Shown here one piece after another: positions 16,308-26,100 of a stretch of DNA of 39,477 bases (position 1 is its first letter; every line of letters begins with the position of its first letter). The DNA is from Nitrosomonas supralitoralis (GTDB lineage Bacteria; Pseudomonadota; Gammaproteobacteria; Burkholderiales; Nitrosomonadaceae), in the NCBI RefSeq assembly GCF_003011925.2, contig NZ_PXXU01000032.1, positions 1 through 39,477 of the forward strand, read 5' to 3'. The notes under the pieces were generated by a model that saw nothing but the letters and a program-made list of their open reading frames with translations, made no database searches and had not been told where the DNA came from. A program made the translations under genes and the position numbers.

Positions 16308-18683
16308 ATGAGTGAACAATTTTTTGATGTCGCCATCATTGGCGCCGGCCCTGGAGGGATCAGTGCTGCAGCACGAGCCTCACAGCAAAGTATGTCTCAC
16401 GTCCTGCTTGAATCATCTGGCAAGCATGCCAATACGATTCAACAGTATCAAAAAGGCAAGCATGTTATGGCCGAACCTAACCAGCTACCATTGCGCAGTG
16501 ATATTGAATTCGAAGCCGGAGATCGGGAATCTATACTAAAGAACTGGGAACATAGCATCAACAATACCGATATCAATATTCTTTATCAAGCGGAAGTAAT
16601 TTCGATTGATGGCGATAAAAATAACTTTCGCATCTCTCTAAAATCTGGCGATTTTATCAGCGCAAAAAATATCATTCTTGCACTGGGTGTTCAGGGAAAC
16701 GCACGAAAACTTAATGTTCCGGGCGAAGACTATTCGTTTGTTCAAAACACATTGGAATCAGCTGATGCTTATCAACAGGAAACGATAGTTATTGTTGGCG
16801 CGGGCGATTCAGCGATTGAAAATGCAATTTCACTTTCACACCACAATCGCGTTATCTTGATTAATCGCCGAAATGATTTTTCACGCGCCAAAGAAGCAAA
16901 TATGAATCGTATTCTTAAGGCGATTGATACCAAGCAGATTGAATGTTTTTATGAATCAGCGATTATTGAGGTGAAGCAAAATACAGCTGAGCAAGAATTT
17001 CCAGGTCAGATTGTTCTGAAAACCCCGGATAACGTCATTTCACTTGAATGTCATCGCGTCATTACCAGGCTCGGTACAGTTCCTCCAAGAAAATTTGTTG
17101 AATCTGCCGGTATTCGCTATGTTTCAGAACAACCTGATGCGATTCCAGAAATATCGCTCCATTATGAATCGAATGTACCAGGAATATATCTCATCGGAGC
17201 ATTGGCTGGTTATCCATTGATAAAGCAAGCCATGAACCAAGGCTACGAAGCGATCGAACATATCCTGGGCAATCCGATCAAGCCATCTGATCATTCAATC
17301 TTGCAGGAAAAACTCGAAATCTTAGCTTGTGGCGAGGATGTTGAGAACGCTCTGACTCAGATGACGCAAAATCTGCAGCTATTTCGAGACATAAATCCTT
17401 TAAATCTACGCGAGTTGATAATGTCGAGCGACATTATCGCACCCGAACCAGGAGACGAAATTTTTGCCCAGGGTTGTTATTCTTCAAATTTTTACAATAT
17501 CTTGTGTGGAGAAGTGCGGGTACATACCGATTCCGATGATGTTTTTACATTAAAACAGGGGCTTTTCTTTGGCGAATCGAGCTTGATATCAGGTCGACCT
17601 CGCCAAACTACCGTGATTTCAGGAGAGAATTGCATCCTTCTTGTCACACCGCCGCGCGCGATGAAAAAACTGATTCGCATGGAAAAATCGGTCAACGATA
17701 GAATTAACAAAACTTCAATTATTCGTTCTCTGACACGCCTGATGCCCCATACCCCCGAAGATGTTATTCGAAACGTTGCCAAACAAACAAAAATTCATCA
17801 CTTTACTGCCAATGAAATAGTTTTCCGCGAAGGTGATCCAAGCGGTCATTTGTACTTGGTACGGAGAGGTTCGATCACATTGTCGAAGAAAACCGGAGCA
17901 GGCGAAGTCATTGTAGCCTATTGTGCCGTTGGCAGTTTTATTGGTCTGATTGGACTATCAAAAAATAGTAATCGGATGGTGGCTGCACAAGCCACGGTCA
18001 CAACGGAAGCACTAAGTATTGATTACGCCAGTTTTAATGAACTCTTGCTGAACAATCCGAGACTTCGCGCAAAAGTTCAACAAGAGACGCAATATCAGTT
18101 GGCGCAATATCCCAGTATGCAAGCTGAGCCCAAACGAGGAGAAACGCTTTCCTTCCTAATGGATCATGGAATTGGAGAGGCAACTAACATATTGATTATC
18201 GATGAGTCATTGTGCATAGGCTGCGACAATTGTGAAACAGCTTGTGCCGCAACGCATCACGGTATTTCCCGTCTGGACCGCAAAGCAGGACCATCCTTTG
18301 ATTCATTGCATATTCCGACTTCCTGCCGTCATTGCGAACATCCCCACTGTATGAAGGATTGCCCACCCGACGCAATCCACAGACTGGGAAGTGGCGAAGT
18401 GTTCATTGATAATGACACCTGTATCGGGTGCGGAAATTGTGTGGAAAACTGTCCCTATGATGCCATAAAGATGGATGAGATAAAACAAAACGTCAGTCTA
18501 TTCGCCCGTTTACTCGGGAAACGACCGCAGGTAACTTATAAAACAGCTGTAAAGTGCGATATGTGCAAGGATTTGAAAAGCGGCCCTTCCTGCGTCAATG
18601 CTTGCCCTACCGGTGCAGCCATTCGCATTCATGCCGATCAAGTTGTGTCCTTAGTCAACAAAAGAGTTACTTCACTATCTTGA
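16308..18683 (+). CDS. Flavoprotein oxidoreductase fused to two CNB-like domains and a 4x[4Fe-4S] ferredoxin module
   Basis: A 791-residue soluble protein with no signal peptide. Residues ~1-320 are a thioredoxin-reductase/YpdA-like flavoprotein: FAD motif GAGPGG at 12-17, NAD(P) motif VGAGDSAIENA near 163, and GIYLIGALAGYP as the C-terminal FAD block. No redox CXXC is present, so it is not a thioredoxin reductase. Two cyclic-nucleotide-binding folds follow. The first (about 365-470) keeps the FGESSLISGRPRQTTV phosphate-cassette pattern; the second (about 490-600) has FREGDPSGHLYLVRRG but lacks the GE/R cassette. The C-terminus (about 634-775) has 16 cysteines in four groups (CIGCDNCETAC, CRHCEHPHCMKDCP, CIGCGNCVENCP, CDMCx8CVNACP), as in polyferredoxin electron-transfer subunits. 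It probably moves electrons between NAD(P)H and the membrane partner encoded next. A strong GGAAG site precedes the ATG. Confidence 0.85.
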   Translation: MSEQFFDVAIIGAGPGGISAAARASQQSMSHVLLESSGKHANTIQQYQKGKHVMAEPNQLPLRSDIEFEAGDRESILKNWEHSINNTDINILYQAEVISIDGDKNNFRISLKSGDFISAKNIILALGVQGNARKLNVPGEDYSFVQNTLESADAYQQETIVIVGAGDSAIENAISLSHHNRVILINRRNDFSRAKEANMNRILKAIDTKQIECFYESAIIEVKQNTAEQEFPGQIVLKTPDNVISLECHRVITRLGTVPPRKFVESAGIRYVSEQPDAIPEISLHYESNVPGIYLIGALAGYPLIKQAMNQGYEAIEHILGNPIKPSDHSILQEKLEILACGEDVENALTQMTQNLQLFRDINPLNLRELIMSSDIIAPEPGDEIFAQGCYSSNFYNILCGEVRVHTDSDDVFTLKQGLFFGESSLISGRPRQTTVISGENCILLVTPPRAMKKLIRMEKSVNDRINKTSIIRSLTRLMPHTPEDVIRNVAKQTKIHHFTANEIVFREGDPSGHLYLVRRGSITLSKKTGAGEVIVAYCAVGSFIGLIGLSKNSNRMVAAQATVTTEALSIDYASFNELLLNNPRLRAKVQQETQYQLAQYPSMQAEPKRGETLSFLMDHGIGEATNILIIDESLCIGCDNCETACAATHHGISRLDRKAGPSFDSLHIPTSCRHCEHPHCMKDCPPDAIHRLGSGEVFIDNDTCIGCGNCVENCPYDAIKMDEIKQNVSLFARLLGKRPQVTYKTAVKCDMCKDLKSGPSCVNACPTGAAIRIHADQVVSLVNKRVTSLS

Positions 18684-18698
18684 TTGGGATAATTGCAA

Positions 18699-19595
18699 AT
18701 GCCAATGCATCAATCATTTATCAGTTATAAAAAATATCGATATGCCGTCTATGCAATGTTATTGTCGCTTGTGGCTATCACTGCCTACGTATTGGATTCA
18801 CCGCGTCAACCACCCAATGGCGGTACTTGGTTGGGATATACGCTCGGCACACTGTCCGCTTTAATAATCGTTTTTTTAATGTGCCTCGGTGTACGCAAGC
18901 GTTCTTATCACTCTTCTCTTGGCAGCGTCACGGGTTGGTTATCAGCTCATGTCTATCTTGGTTTCGTATTACTGCTGTTAGCCACACTACACTCCGGCTT
19001 TCAATTCGGCTGGAATATTCATACGTTGACGTATGCACTAATGTGCCTAGTCATCGCCAGTGGTTGCTGGGGGATCTACACTTATCTCAAGTACCCAGAG
19101 CTGATTGTTCGTCAAAGCGATGGCTTGAGTAGTGAAATAATATTTCAAAACCTGAAAGATCTGGATACACGTGCTTTAAGTCTCGTCACTGCTCTTGATG
19201 CTCCTACCCATTATCTGGTATTGGACGCGATTCGACGCAGTACAATTGGGGGTGGTTTTTGGGCGCAGCTGAGTGCTTATGACGGTAGCAAGATGCTAAT
19301 TCCAAATGAGATGGGATCAGCTGTCACGGCCAGGGTTGTCGATAACAAAGGACAACAAATGCTCATAGAAATTCTTGCAGCTAAACTGGCTAATAGCAGT
19401 AATGTCGATGAAATTAATTGTCTCCAGGAGTTATTGGAAACCACTGGAAAAAGAGCTGCTTTATTGAGAAAGCTACAAAAAAAAATTCAACTCCAAAGCC
19501 TGCTTAAGTTCTGGTTATATTTGCACATTCCCCTGTCCTTCGCATTGCTAAGTGCCTTGATAATACATATCACGTCCGTTTTTATCTATTGGTAG
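18699..19595 (+). CDS. Five-helix membrane protein, predicted b-type heme quinone/electron-transfer subunit
   Basis: A 298-residue inner-membrane protein starting at ATG 18699. Five hydrophobic helices are visible: YRYAVYAMLLSLVAITAYVL; TLGTLSALIIVFLMCLGV; a third in SAHVYLGFVLLLLATLHSGF; YALMCLVIASGCWGIYTYL; and, at the C-terminus, LHIPLSFALLSALIIHITS. Helices 3 and 5 each carry two histidines about 14 residues apart (AHVYLG/ATLHSG and LHIPL/IIHIT). This is the spacing used to bind two stacked b hemes across a membrane, as in ferric-reductase-like and NarI/cytochrome b families. A soluble loop of ~110 residues lies between helices 4 and 5. It starts 15 bases after the flavoprotein stop. Heme binding is inferred from the motifs. 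Confidence 0.7.
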   Translation: MPMHQSFISYKKYRYAVYAMLLSLVAITAYVLDSPRQPPNGGTWLGYTLGTLSALIIVFLMCLGVRKRSYHSSLGSVTGWLSAHVYLGFVLLLLATLHSGFQFGWNIHTLTYALMCLVIASGCWGIYTYLKYPELIVRQSDGLSSEIIFQNLKDLDTRALSLVTALDAPTHYLVLDAIRRSTIGGGFWAQLSAYDGSKMLIPNEMGSAVTARVVDNKGQQMLIEILAAKLANSSNVDEINCLQELLETTGKRAALLRKLQKKIQLQSLLKFWLYLHIPLSFALLSALIIHITSVFIYW

Positions 19596-19599
19596 CCGC

Positions 19600-21363
19600 A
19601 TGCATTTTCTAATTTATCACACAGTTCGCACCGATAAAGATACCGGCAACAAGACGTATCAGCAATTTAAGATTAGAACTCAACAATTAACCATTGGTCG
19701 CGCTTCAGATCAACATGTACAGATTGACGAACCCCTGGTAGAACTTTGTCACGCGACAATTAGTTTGAGTCATGATGGACAACTCTATGCCAAGTCCTTG
19801 ACATCCGGCGATATTGAAATCAATGGAGAATCGCACAGATCGAAGCAGCTTACCCCCGGTGATTCTATCCACATAGGATCTATAATAATCAGCATAGAGC
19901 AACCCCGGACTGATCACCCTGTTGTGGTATCTATCGATCATCCTGTCGGCGCTAATAGATACAGCTTGGAATCACTGCATTACACGGTCTTGGGGCAAAC
20001 CCGTTTAAGCAAATCTTTCTGGTCTTGGATGCTTGCTGTCAGCATCATGTTGCTATTTTTTATAATCCCTATATCCGGTCTATTCTCGCCTTCTGTAAAA
20101 CAACTGCTGCGAGAAAGCATATTGCTGCCTGATGATAGCCTGTGGCTGACCGGACCACTGCATCGGTCACATCAAATAATTGGGAAAGATTGTAATGCTT
20201 GTCACACAACACCATTTAAAATGGTTCAAAATCAACAATGTATTGAATGTCATCGTGATATTCAACATCACGTTGATGTCGCTTCACACGATATAGATCA
20301 TTTTCACGAGAATCGATGTGCTGATTGTCACCGCGAGCACAATGAACCGAGTATTTTGGTGCAGCCAGATCAACGTTTCTGCGTTGATTGCCATCAGAAT
20401 CTGGAGAAATTGAAAAATGATACAGAATTAGCCGATGTCTCTGACTTTGACAGTGATCATCCAGAATTCAGCTTAACGTTGCTCAAACCCTTTTTTGAAG
20501 AAACACAAACTCGCTGGGAAGCCGTTCGTATCGAACGTAATTCATTGGCGACAATTCAAGAAGAATCAAATTTGTGGTTTTCTCATAAAGAACATTTAAA
20601 CCCTGAAGGAATTCGATCTCCCGATGGGGATAAATTATTGGTGTGTAAGGATTGCCACCGTCCCAATACCAGTGGTCGTCAGATGCTGCCTATCAATATG
20701 GAAAAACACTGCGCTGAGTGCCACAGGCTCGACCTGGATAAGGATAATTTGGGCAAACAGGTTCCCCATGGTGATCTTAATACTCTCTTCGATACCTTAA
20801 AAGAATATTTCAGTCATCAGTACCTGGGGCAAGATGCTGTGACAAGTTCTCAGATCACACAAGATCAACTTAGACGTCCGAACCTTAAGAACAAGGCTTT
20901 GAGCATTGAAGATCGAAAGCAAGCAATGGATTGGGCAGAAAAGCAATCCTTAATAGTTGCTCAAGACCTGATCGAAAAAAGAGTTTGTATTGATTGTCAC
21001 CACATTTCTAAAATCCCAGGAAAAACAGAATTTGAAAAATGGTATGTAAAACCAGTCGCCCTCAACAAGAGATGGATGCCTTTGGCCAATTTTAATCATG
21101 CCAAACACACAGGTGTAGCTTGTATAAGCTGTCATAAAAATGCTAAAAAATCCAAGAAAAGCAGCGATATATTGATACCAGAAATCGAAACCTGCCGTGA
21201 ATGTCACGGTGGAAATAAAGATAAATACAAGCTTCCGTCTGATTGCCTAATGTGCCATAAATTTCATTTACCGAACCGGGGATTACTTGACAAGACTCAA
21301 CAGACGGTTACAGAAAACTTATTCGCCAACAAGAATTCATCCAAGCCAATGAACAAGAAATGA
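19600..21363 (+). CDS. FHA domain-transmembrane-decaheme cytochrome c fusion
   Basis: A 587-residue protein of unusual design. Residues ~1-115 form an FHA domain (LTIGRASDQHVQI, LCHATISL, EINGE). The Ser-Arg pair that normally binds phosphothreonine ahead of the conserved His is replaced (VELCH), so phosphopeptide binding may be lost or altered. One transmembrane helix at about 139-161 (WSWMLAVSIMLLFFIIPISG) would put FHA in the cytoplasm and the rest in the periplasm. The periplasmic part has ten CXXCH motifs between residues 198 and 553: CNACH, CIECH, CADCH, CVDCH, CKDCH, CAECH, CIDCH, CISCH, CRECH and CLMCH. Many extra His residues could be distal ligands. It follows the b-heme protein by 4 bases and plausibly carries electrons from it across the periplasm. 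Confidence 0.88.
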   Translation: MHFLIYHTVRTDKDTGNKTYQQFKIRTQQLTIGRASDQHVQIDEPLVELCHATISLSHDGQLYAKSLTSGDIEINGESHRSKQLTPGDSIHIGSIIISIEQPRTDHPVVVSIDHPVGANRYSLESLHYTVLGQTRLSKSFWSWMLAVSIMLLFFIIPISGLFSPSVKQLLRESILLPDDSLWLTGPLHRSHQIIGKDCNACHTTPFKMVQNQQCIECHRDIQHHVDVASHDIDHFHENRCADCHREHNEPSILVQPDQRFCVDCHQNLEKLKNDTELADVSDFDSDHPEFSLTLLKPFFEETQTRWEAVRIERNSLATIQEESNLWFSHKEHLNPEGIRSPDGDKLLVCKDCHRPNTSGRQMLPINMEKHCAECHRLDLDKDNLGKQVPHGDLNTLFDTLKEYFSHQYLGQDAVTSSQITQDQLRRPNLKNKALSIEDRKQAMDWAEKQSLIVAQDLIEKRVCIDCHHISKIPGKTEFEKWYVKPVALNKRWMPLANFNHAKHTGVACISCHKNAKKSKKSSDILIPEIETCRECHGGNKDKYKLPSDCLMCHKFHLPNRGLLDKTQQTVTENLFANKNSSKPMNKK

Positions 21364-21376
21364 TTTTGATGTGTTA

Positions 21377-23134
21377 ATGTTCCCATTACAAAACAATCTA
21401 TTGATCCGATTTTTTTTCTTTTGCAGTCTAGGGATCATTTTCAATACGGGCGCTGATTCGAAGCAACCCGAAAATCTGCTTGAATCAATCTGCCCCAAGC
21501 CTGAATTTTCTGAACCGAGACGCCGACCTGGCACCATTCCACGCATGCAGTACCAAGACCCGACTTGCCGTCCCAATCGATTATCAACACCGCGCGCCGA
21601 GGATTTCATTGACCTTACCCCTGTTCCTGATCGTTGGCGGATCGTCGAATCGTTAGGATACCCTGTGAATTGGTTGGATCCCTATAATGGAAGCAATCCA
21701 TTGAAGGGCGACAGACCTGTCTTCGGTGATGATTGGTTTATCAGCCTTAATGCAGTATCAAGCTCTAGACTTGAAGTCCGCGATATTCCGACTACCCGGG
21801 TAATCAATAATGATTTAATGGATAATAAGTCTTCTTTTCGCCCAGAAAACCAATTTCTGTTTAACCAGAATTTCAGTTTCGACACTGTGATTTACAAGGG
21901 CGACACCGTATTTCGTCCCCCAGAGTATAAATTCCGATTCACCCCTGTTATCAACTATAACCAGATCAACAACGGTAGCATCATCCACGAAGAAAGCTCA
22001 TTTGCGGTGCAATCGCTTTATGCCGAGAAGTATTTGCGTGATGCTTCAGCTAACTATGATTTCGACAGTATCCGCGTTGGGATTCAACCATTTACCAGTG
22101 ATTTTCGTGGTTTTCTGCTGCTCGATCAGCAACTCGGTGTGCGTCTGTTCGGGACCCGTGCCAATAATATCTTTCAATACAATTTCGCTTGGTTGCGTCG
22201 CTTTAGAAAAAATAGCCAAAACCAAAATGATCTTACTAGGGATCTACCTGAAAACGATGTTTATCTCGCTAATTTGTATTGGCAGGACTTATTTAAATTG
22301 GGATTTATGTCCCAATTCATCGTGGCCTATAACCGAAGTCGTGAAAAAGGAACAGGTATTATCGCGGATGATTCATTTGGTGGCCAACTCGCCACTTTTA
22401 AGGAAAACGCTCAACATGATTACGATGTCGTCTATTTCGGTTACAACGGCGACGGCCGTTTCGGACGCATCAATTTAACCACCTCAATTTATTACGCAGT
22501 CGGAAAAGAATCAAAAGGCATATTCGTCGATAGGAATACTGACGTAAGAGCGCTTTTTGGGGCTGGAGAAATATCGATAGATTTTGACTGGTTTAAACCA
22601 CGATTATCTGCTTTGTACGCCTCGGGCGATGATGATCCGTTCGATCATACTGCACAAGGTTTTGATGGAATCTCTGAAAATCCAATTTTCGCAGGAACGA
22701 ATTTTGGTTTTTTCAATCGCCAGGGACTCCCATTGCTAGGAAATACAATCAACCTAAAACGAAATAATACTTTTTTTAACTCAATGCGTTCGCAAGCTGA
22801 TCCAGGACAATCAAACTTTACTAATCCGGGCATCAATATGATAGGACTCGGCGTGGATATCAATGTACTACCTGAACTTAGGATTTCACTAGAAGCAAAC
22901 CAAACTTGGTTTGATAAAACAGCAGTGATTGAAGCAGTGCTTGGAAAACAAAATATCGCCAGAAACATTGGTCAGGATATTTCACTCACTGCAATCTATC
23001 GGCCATTTGTGACACAAAATTTGATTTTAAGCTTATCGGCAGCAGCACTGATCCCAGGCAAGGGATATCAAGATATATATGGTGATGGGCAAATACCCTT
23101 TTCAATTTTTTCCAACATTATTTTGAGCTACTAG
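21377..23134 (+). CDS. Outer-membrane beta-barrel (porin-like) of the cytochrome operon
   Basis: A 585-residue exported protein starting at ATG 21377 (an in-frame GTG lies 6 bases earlier). A hydrophobic signal region (LLIRFFFFCSLGIIFNTGA) is followed by a polar, Cys-containing N-terminal segment. Then come many alternating strands ending in aromatic residues (YKFRFTPVINYNQI, FQYNFAWLRRF, FMSQFIVAYNRS, PRLSALYASGDDDP). It ends in IFSNIILSY, an outer-membrane-barrel type terminus. Blocks such as QQLGVRLFGTRANNIFQYN and ASGDDDPFD resemble alginate-export/long porin-like families. Position between a periplasmic decaheme and another decaheme suggests it is the sheath of a porin-cytochrome conduit, analogous in role (not sequence) to MtrB. 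Confidence 0.72.
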   Translation: MFPLQNNLLIRFFFFCSLGIIFNTGADSKQPENLLESICPKPEFSEPRRRPGTIPRMQYQDPTCRPNRLSTPRAEDFIDLTPVPDRWRIVESLGYPVNWLDPYNGSNPLKGDRPVFGDDWFISLNAVSSSRLEVRDIPTTRVINNDLMDNKSSFRPENQFLFNQNFSFDTVIYKGDTVFRPPEYKFRFTPVINYNQINNGSIIHEESSFAVQSLYAEKYLRDASANYDFDSIRVGIQPFTSDFRGFLLLDQQLGVRLFGTRANNIFQYNFAWLRRFRKNSQNQNDLTRDLPENDVYLANLYWQDLFKLGFMSQFIVAYNRSREKGTGIIADDSFGGQLATFKENAQHDYDVVYFGYNGDGRFGRINLTTSIYYAVGKESKGIFVDRNTDVRALFGAGEISIDFDWFKPRLSALYASGDDDPFDHTAQGFDGISENPIFAGTNFGFFNRQGLPLLGNTINLKRNNTFFNSMRSQADPGQSNFTNPGINMIGLGVDINVLPELRISLEANQTWFDKTAVIEAVLGKQNIARNIGQDISLTAIYRPFVTQNLILSLSAAALIPGKGYQDIYGDGQIPFSIFSNIILSY

Positions 23135-23136
23135 AT

Positions 23137-26100
23137 ATGACTGTACAGAAATTTTACCGACTCTTAACTCTCGTATTTACCTGTCTGCTTTTAATTGGCA
23201 CTGCGTCTTTGGCAGTAGCCAAAATTGACGGTATAGATGAAAAATATCCGCGTTTTCCTGCTGCGCCAAATACTCAGACTCCAAAGCAAGTAATTGAAAA
23301 AAGCGAGGGTTGTTTAAGCTGTCATAAGCAAATGGATAGCAAGACAATGCACAACAATCCAGCAGTAAAACTGGGGTGTATTGATTGTCATGGAGGTGAT
23401 GCCAGTGTATTTTTATCGGAAAATCTGCCACTGGATAATCCTGAATATGCTGCACAACGTAACCGTGCGCATGTGCTGCCCCGGTTTCCTGAGAAATGGA
23501 ATTTTCCCAGCAGCGCAAATCCCGAGCGCAGCTATACATTGCTCAACCGCGAAGACCCAAATTATATACGATTTGTAAATCCCTCAGACTATCGAGTATC
23601 AGAAGAATCCTGCGGCGCTTGTCATCTGGCTATCGTTGAAGCAACCAAACGTAGCATGATGTCAACCGGAGTTATGCTCTGGGGCGGCGCGTCATATAAT
23701 AACGGCATTTTACCATTTAAGAATTATATAGTTGGCGAGGCTTATACCTTTGATGGGCAAGCTGCCATTATCGAAGGCCCACTACTTTCTGATCCTGAGG
23801 GAGCAAAACTTAAACATGGTGTGCTTCCAAAACTGATGCCGCTCCCGACCTGGGAAACGGTGAAGCCTGGGGATATCTTCCGGGTATTTGAGCGCGGCGG
23901 GCGTACCGCTAACAATCTTTTCCCTGAGATTGGCCTGCCTAGTCTTGGCGGAAACTTCCAACAATTGATCGAACCTGGCAATCCAGATATCCGTCAATCT
24001 AACCGCGGTCCCGGCACTGGAGGACGTATCGCCGTACCAATATTGAACATTCATAAAACCCGCTTGAATGATCCATTTACCTGGTTTATGGGCACTAACG
24101 ATCAGCCTGGAGATTATCGCAATTCCGGGTGCGCATCTTGTCACGTAGTTTACGCCAATGATCGTAATCCTTTACATTCTGGACCCTACGCAAAATTCGG
24201 TCATCTTGGTAAGAGCCAAACCATAGATCCGACTATTAATAAAGAAATATCGGGGCATCCCCTGACCCACCAGTTCACTCGAGCCATTCCAACCAGCCAA
24301 TGTATAGTATGCCACATGCATCAACCCAATATGTTTATGAACACCTTTATGGGTTATACCATGTGGGATTATGAATCGGACGCACCATTTATGTGGCCCA
24401 AGGCTCAGAAATATCCAAGTTCAGAGGAAATTCGGGCCATCAACGATCGCAATCCAGAAGGTGCGGCACCCAGAGGAAAGTGGGGCGATCTTGATTTTTT
24501 AAATCAAGTTAGCGAGATGAATCCCAAGCTTAAGGATACACAATTTGCCGATTACCACGGTCACGGGTGGAATTTTCGCGCCGTTTTTAAACGTGATCGC
24601 AAAGGAAACTTACTGGATAAAGATGGGCATATTGTCGGCGATAACGATCCGGATAAATTTAACAACGCTGTCCATATGACTTCTATTCACATGGAAAAAG
24701 GAATGCACTGCGTGGATTGTCATTTTGCCCAGGACAACCACGGCAATGGTCACATTTATGGTGAAGTGGCATCAGCCATCGAAATTGATTGCGTAGACTG
24801 TCACGGCACCATTACCGATTATCCGACGCTACGAACATCTGGCCCCGCTGCACCACCAACCGGCAATGATTTATCGCTGCTGCGTAATCCAGATGGACGC
24901 AAGCGTTTCGAGTGGCGCAACAACAAACTGATTCAGCGCTCACTCCTCAATCCTGAAATGGAATGGACCGTGTCCTTGGTCAAGGATAGTGTTGATAAGA
25001 CATCAGAGCACTACAATGAAAAATCGGCACGGGCTAAGTTAATGAGCCGCAATACCCAAACCCAACAATGGGGAAGTGACGTCCCGAAAGATCAGCTTGC
25101 TCATAACCAGGACAACGTGGAGTGCTATACCTGCCACACTTCCTGGACGACGAGTTGCGGTGGCTGTCACCTGCCGTCTGAGGCAAACTGGAAAACTGAA
25201 GGACATCACTACGAAGGCGCGGTAGCTCGGGTATTCGCCACCTACAATCCACAGGTTGCGCGCGATGAAATGTTTATGCTCGGTCGCCATGGCAAAGTCA
25301 AGGGTGCACGCATTGCGCCGGTGCGTTCCAGTTCCGCTCTGGTGGTGTCATCCACCAACGCTAATCGAGAAAAAATATACACCCAGCAACCACCTATCTC
25401 ATCCAGTGGATTTAGTTCTCAGGCATTCAATCCGCATTTTCCGCACACCACGCGTAAAACCGAAACCAAGACCTGTGAGGATTGCCATCTTTCCACAAAA
25501 AACGATAACAATGCCATAATGGCGCAACTCCTGTTACAAGGTACCAATTTTATCAATTTTGTTGGTCATCATGCTTGGATAGGAACTGAAAATGGCATTG
25601 TCGCAGCCCAGGTTACCGAATGGGATGAACCTCAAGCAGTCATTGGCAGTTACCTGCATAAATACGCCTATCCCGATTGGTATAAACGTCACCAGAATAA
25701 TCAACACAAATTGCAGACGGGCTATCGTCATGAAGGAAATCGCAGTACGTGTGTACAGGTTCGCGGAGAGTATCTTTTTTCAGCCCAGGGTAGCAACGGA
25801 ATGCAGGTATTCGATATTGCCAGCATAGGCAACAAAGGCGTCAGTCAGCCGATTGTTACTGGTCCTTTTAGTCCACTTGGTCACAATACTCGAATCGACT
25901 CTGAAAATGCCACATGTGTTGCACTGCCCACCAATCAACCGATTCACCCTGATCGTAATCAGGGCGAATTGATGCGTGAGGAAAACCAGGAACAACCATT
26001 TCATCCCATATACAACTATGCCCTGATCACCGACAGTCAAGAAGGGTTGATTCTAACGGATGTCAACACCCTCTCAGACGGTGAGTTACGCAACAACTTT

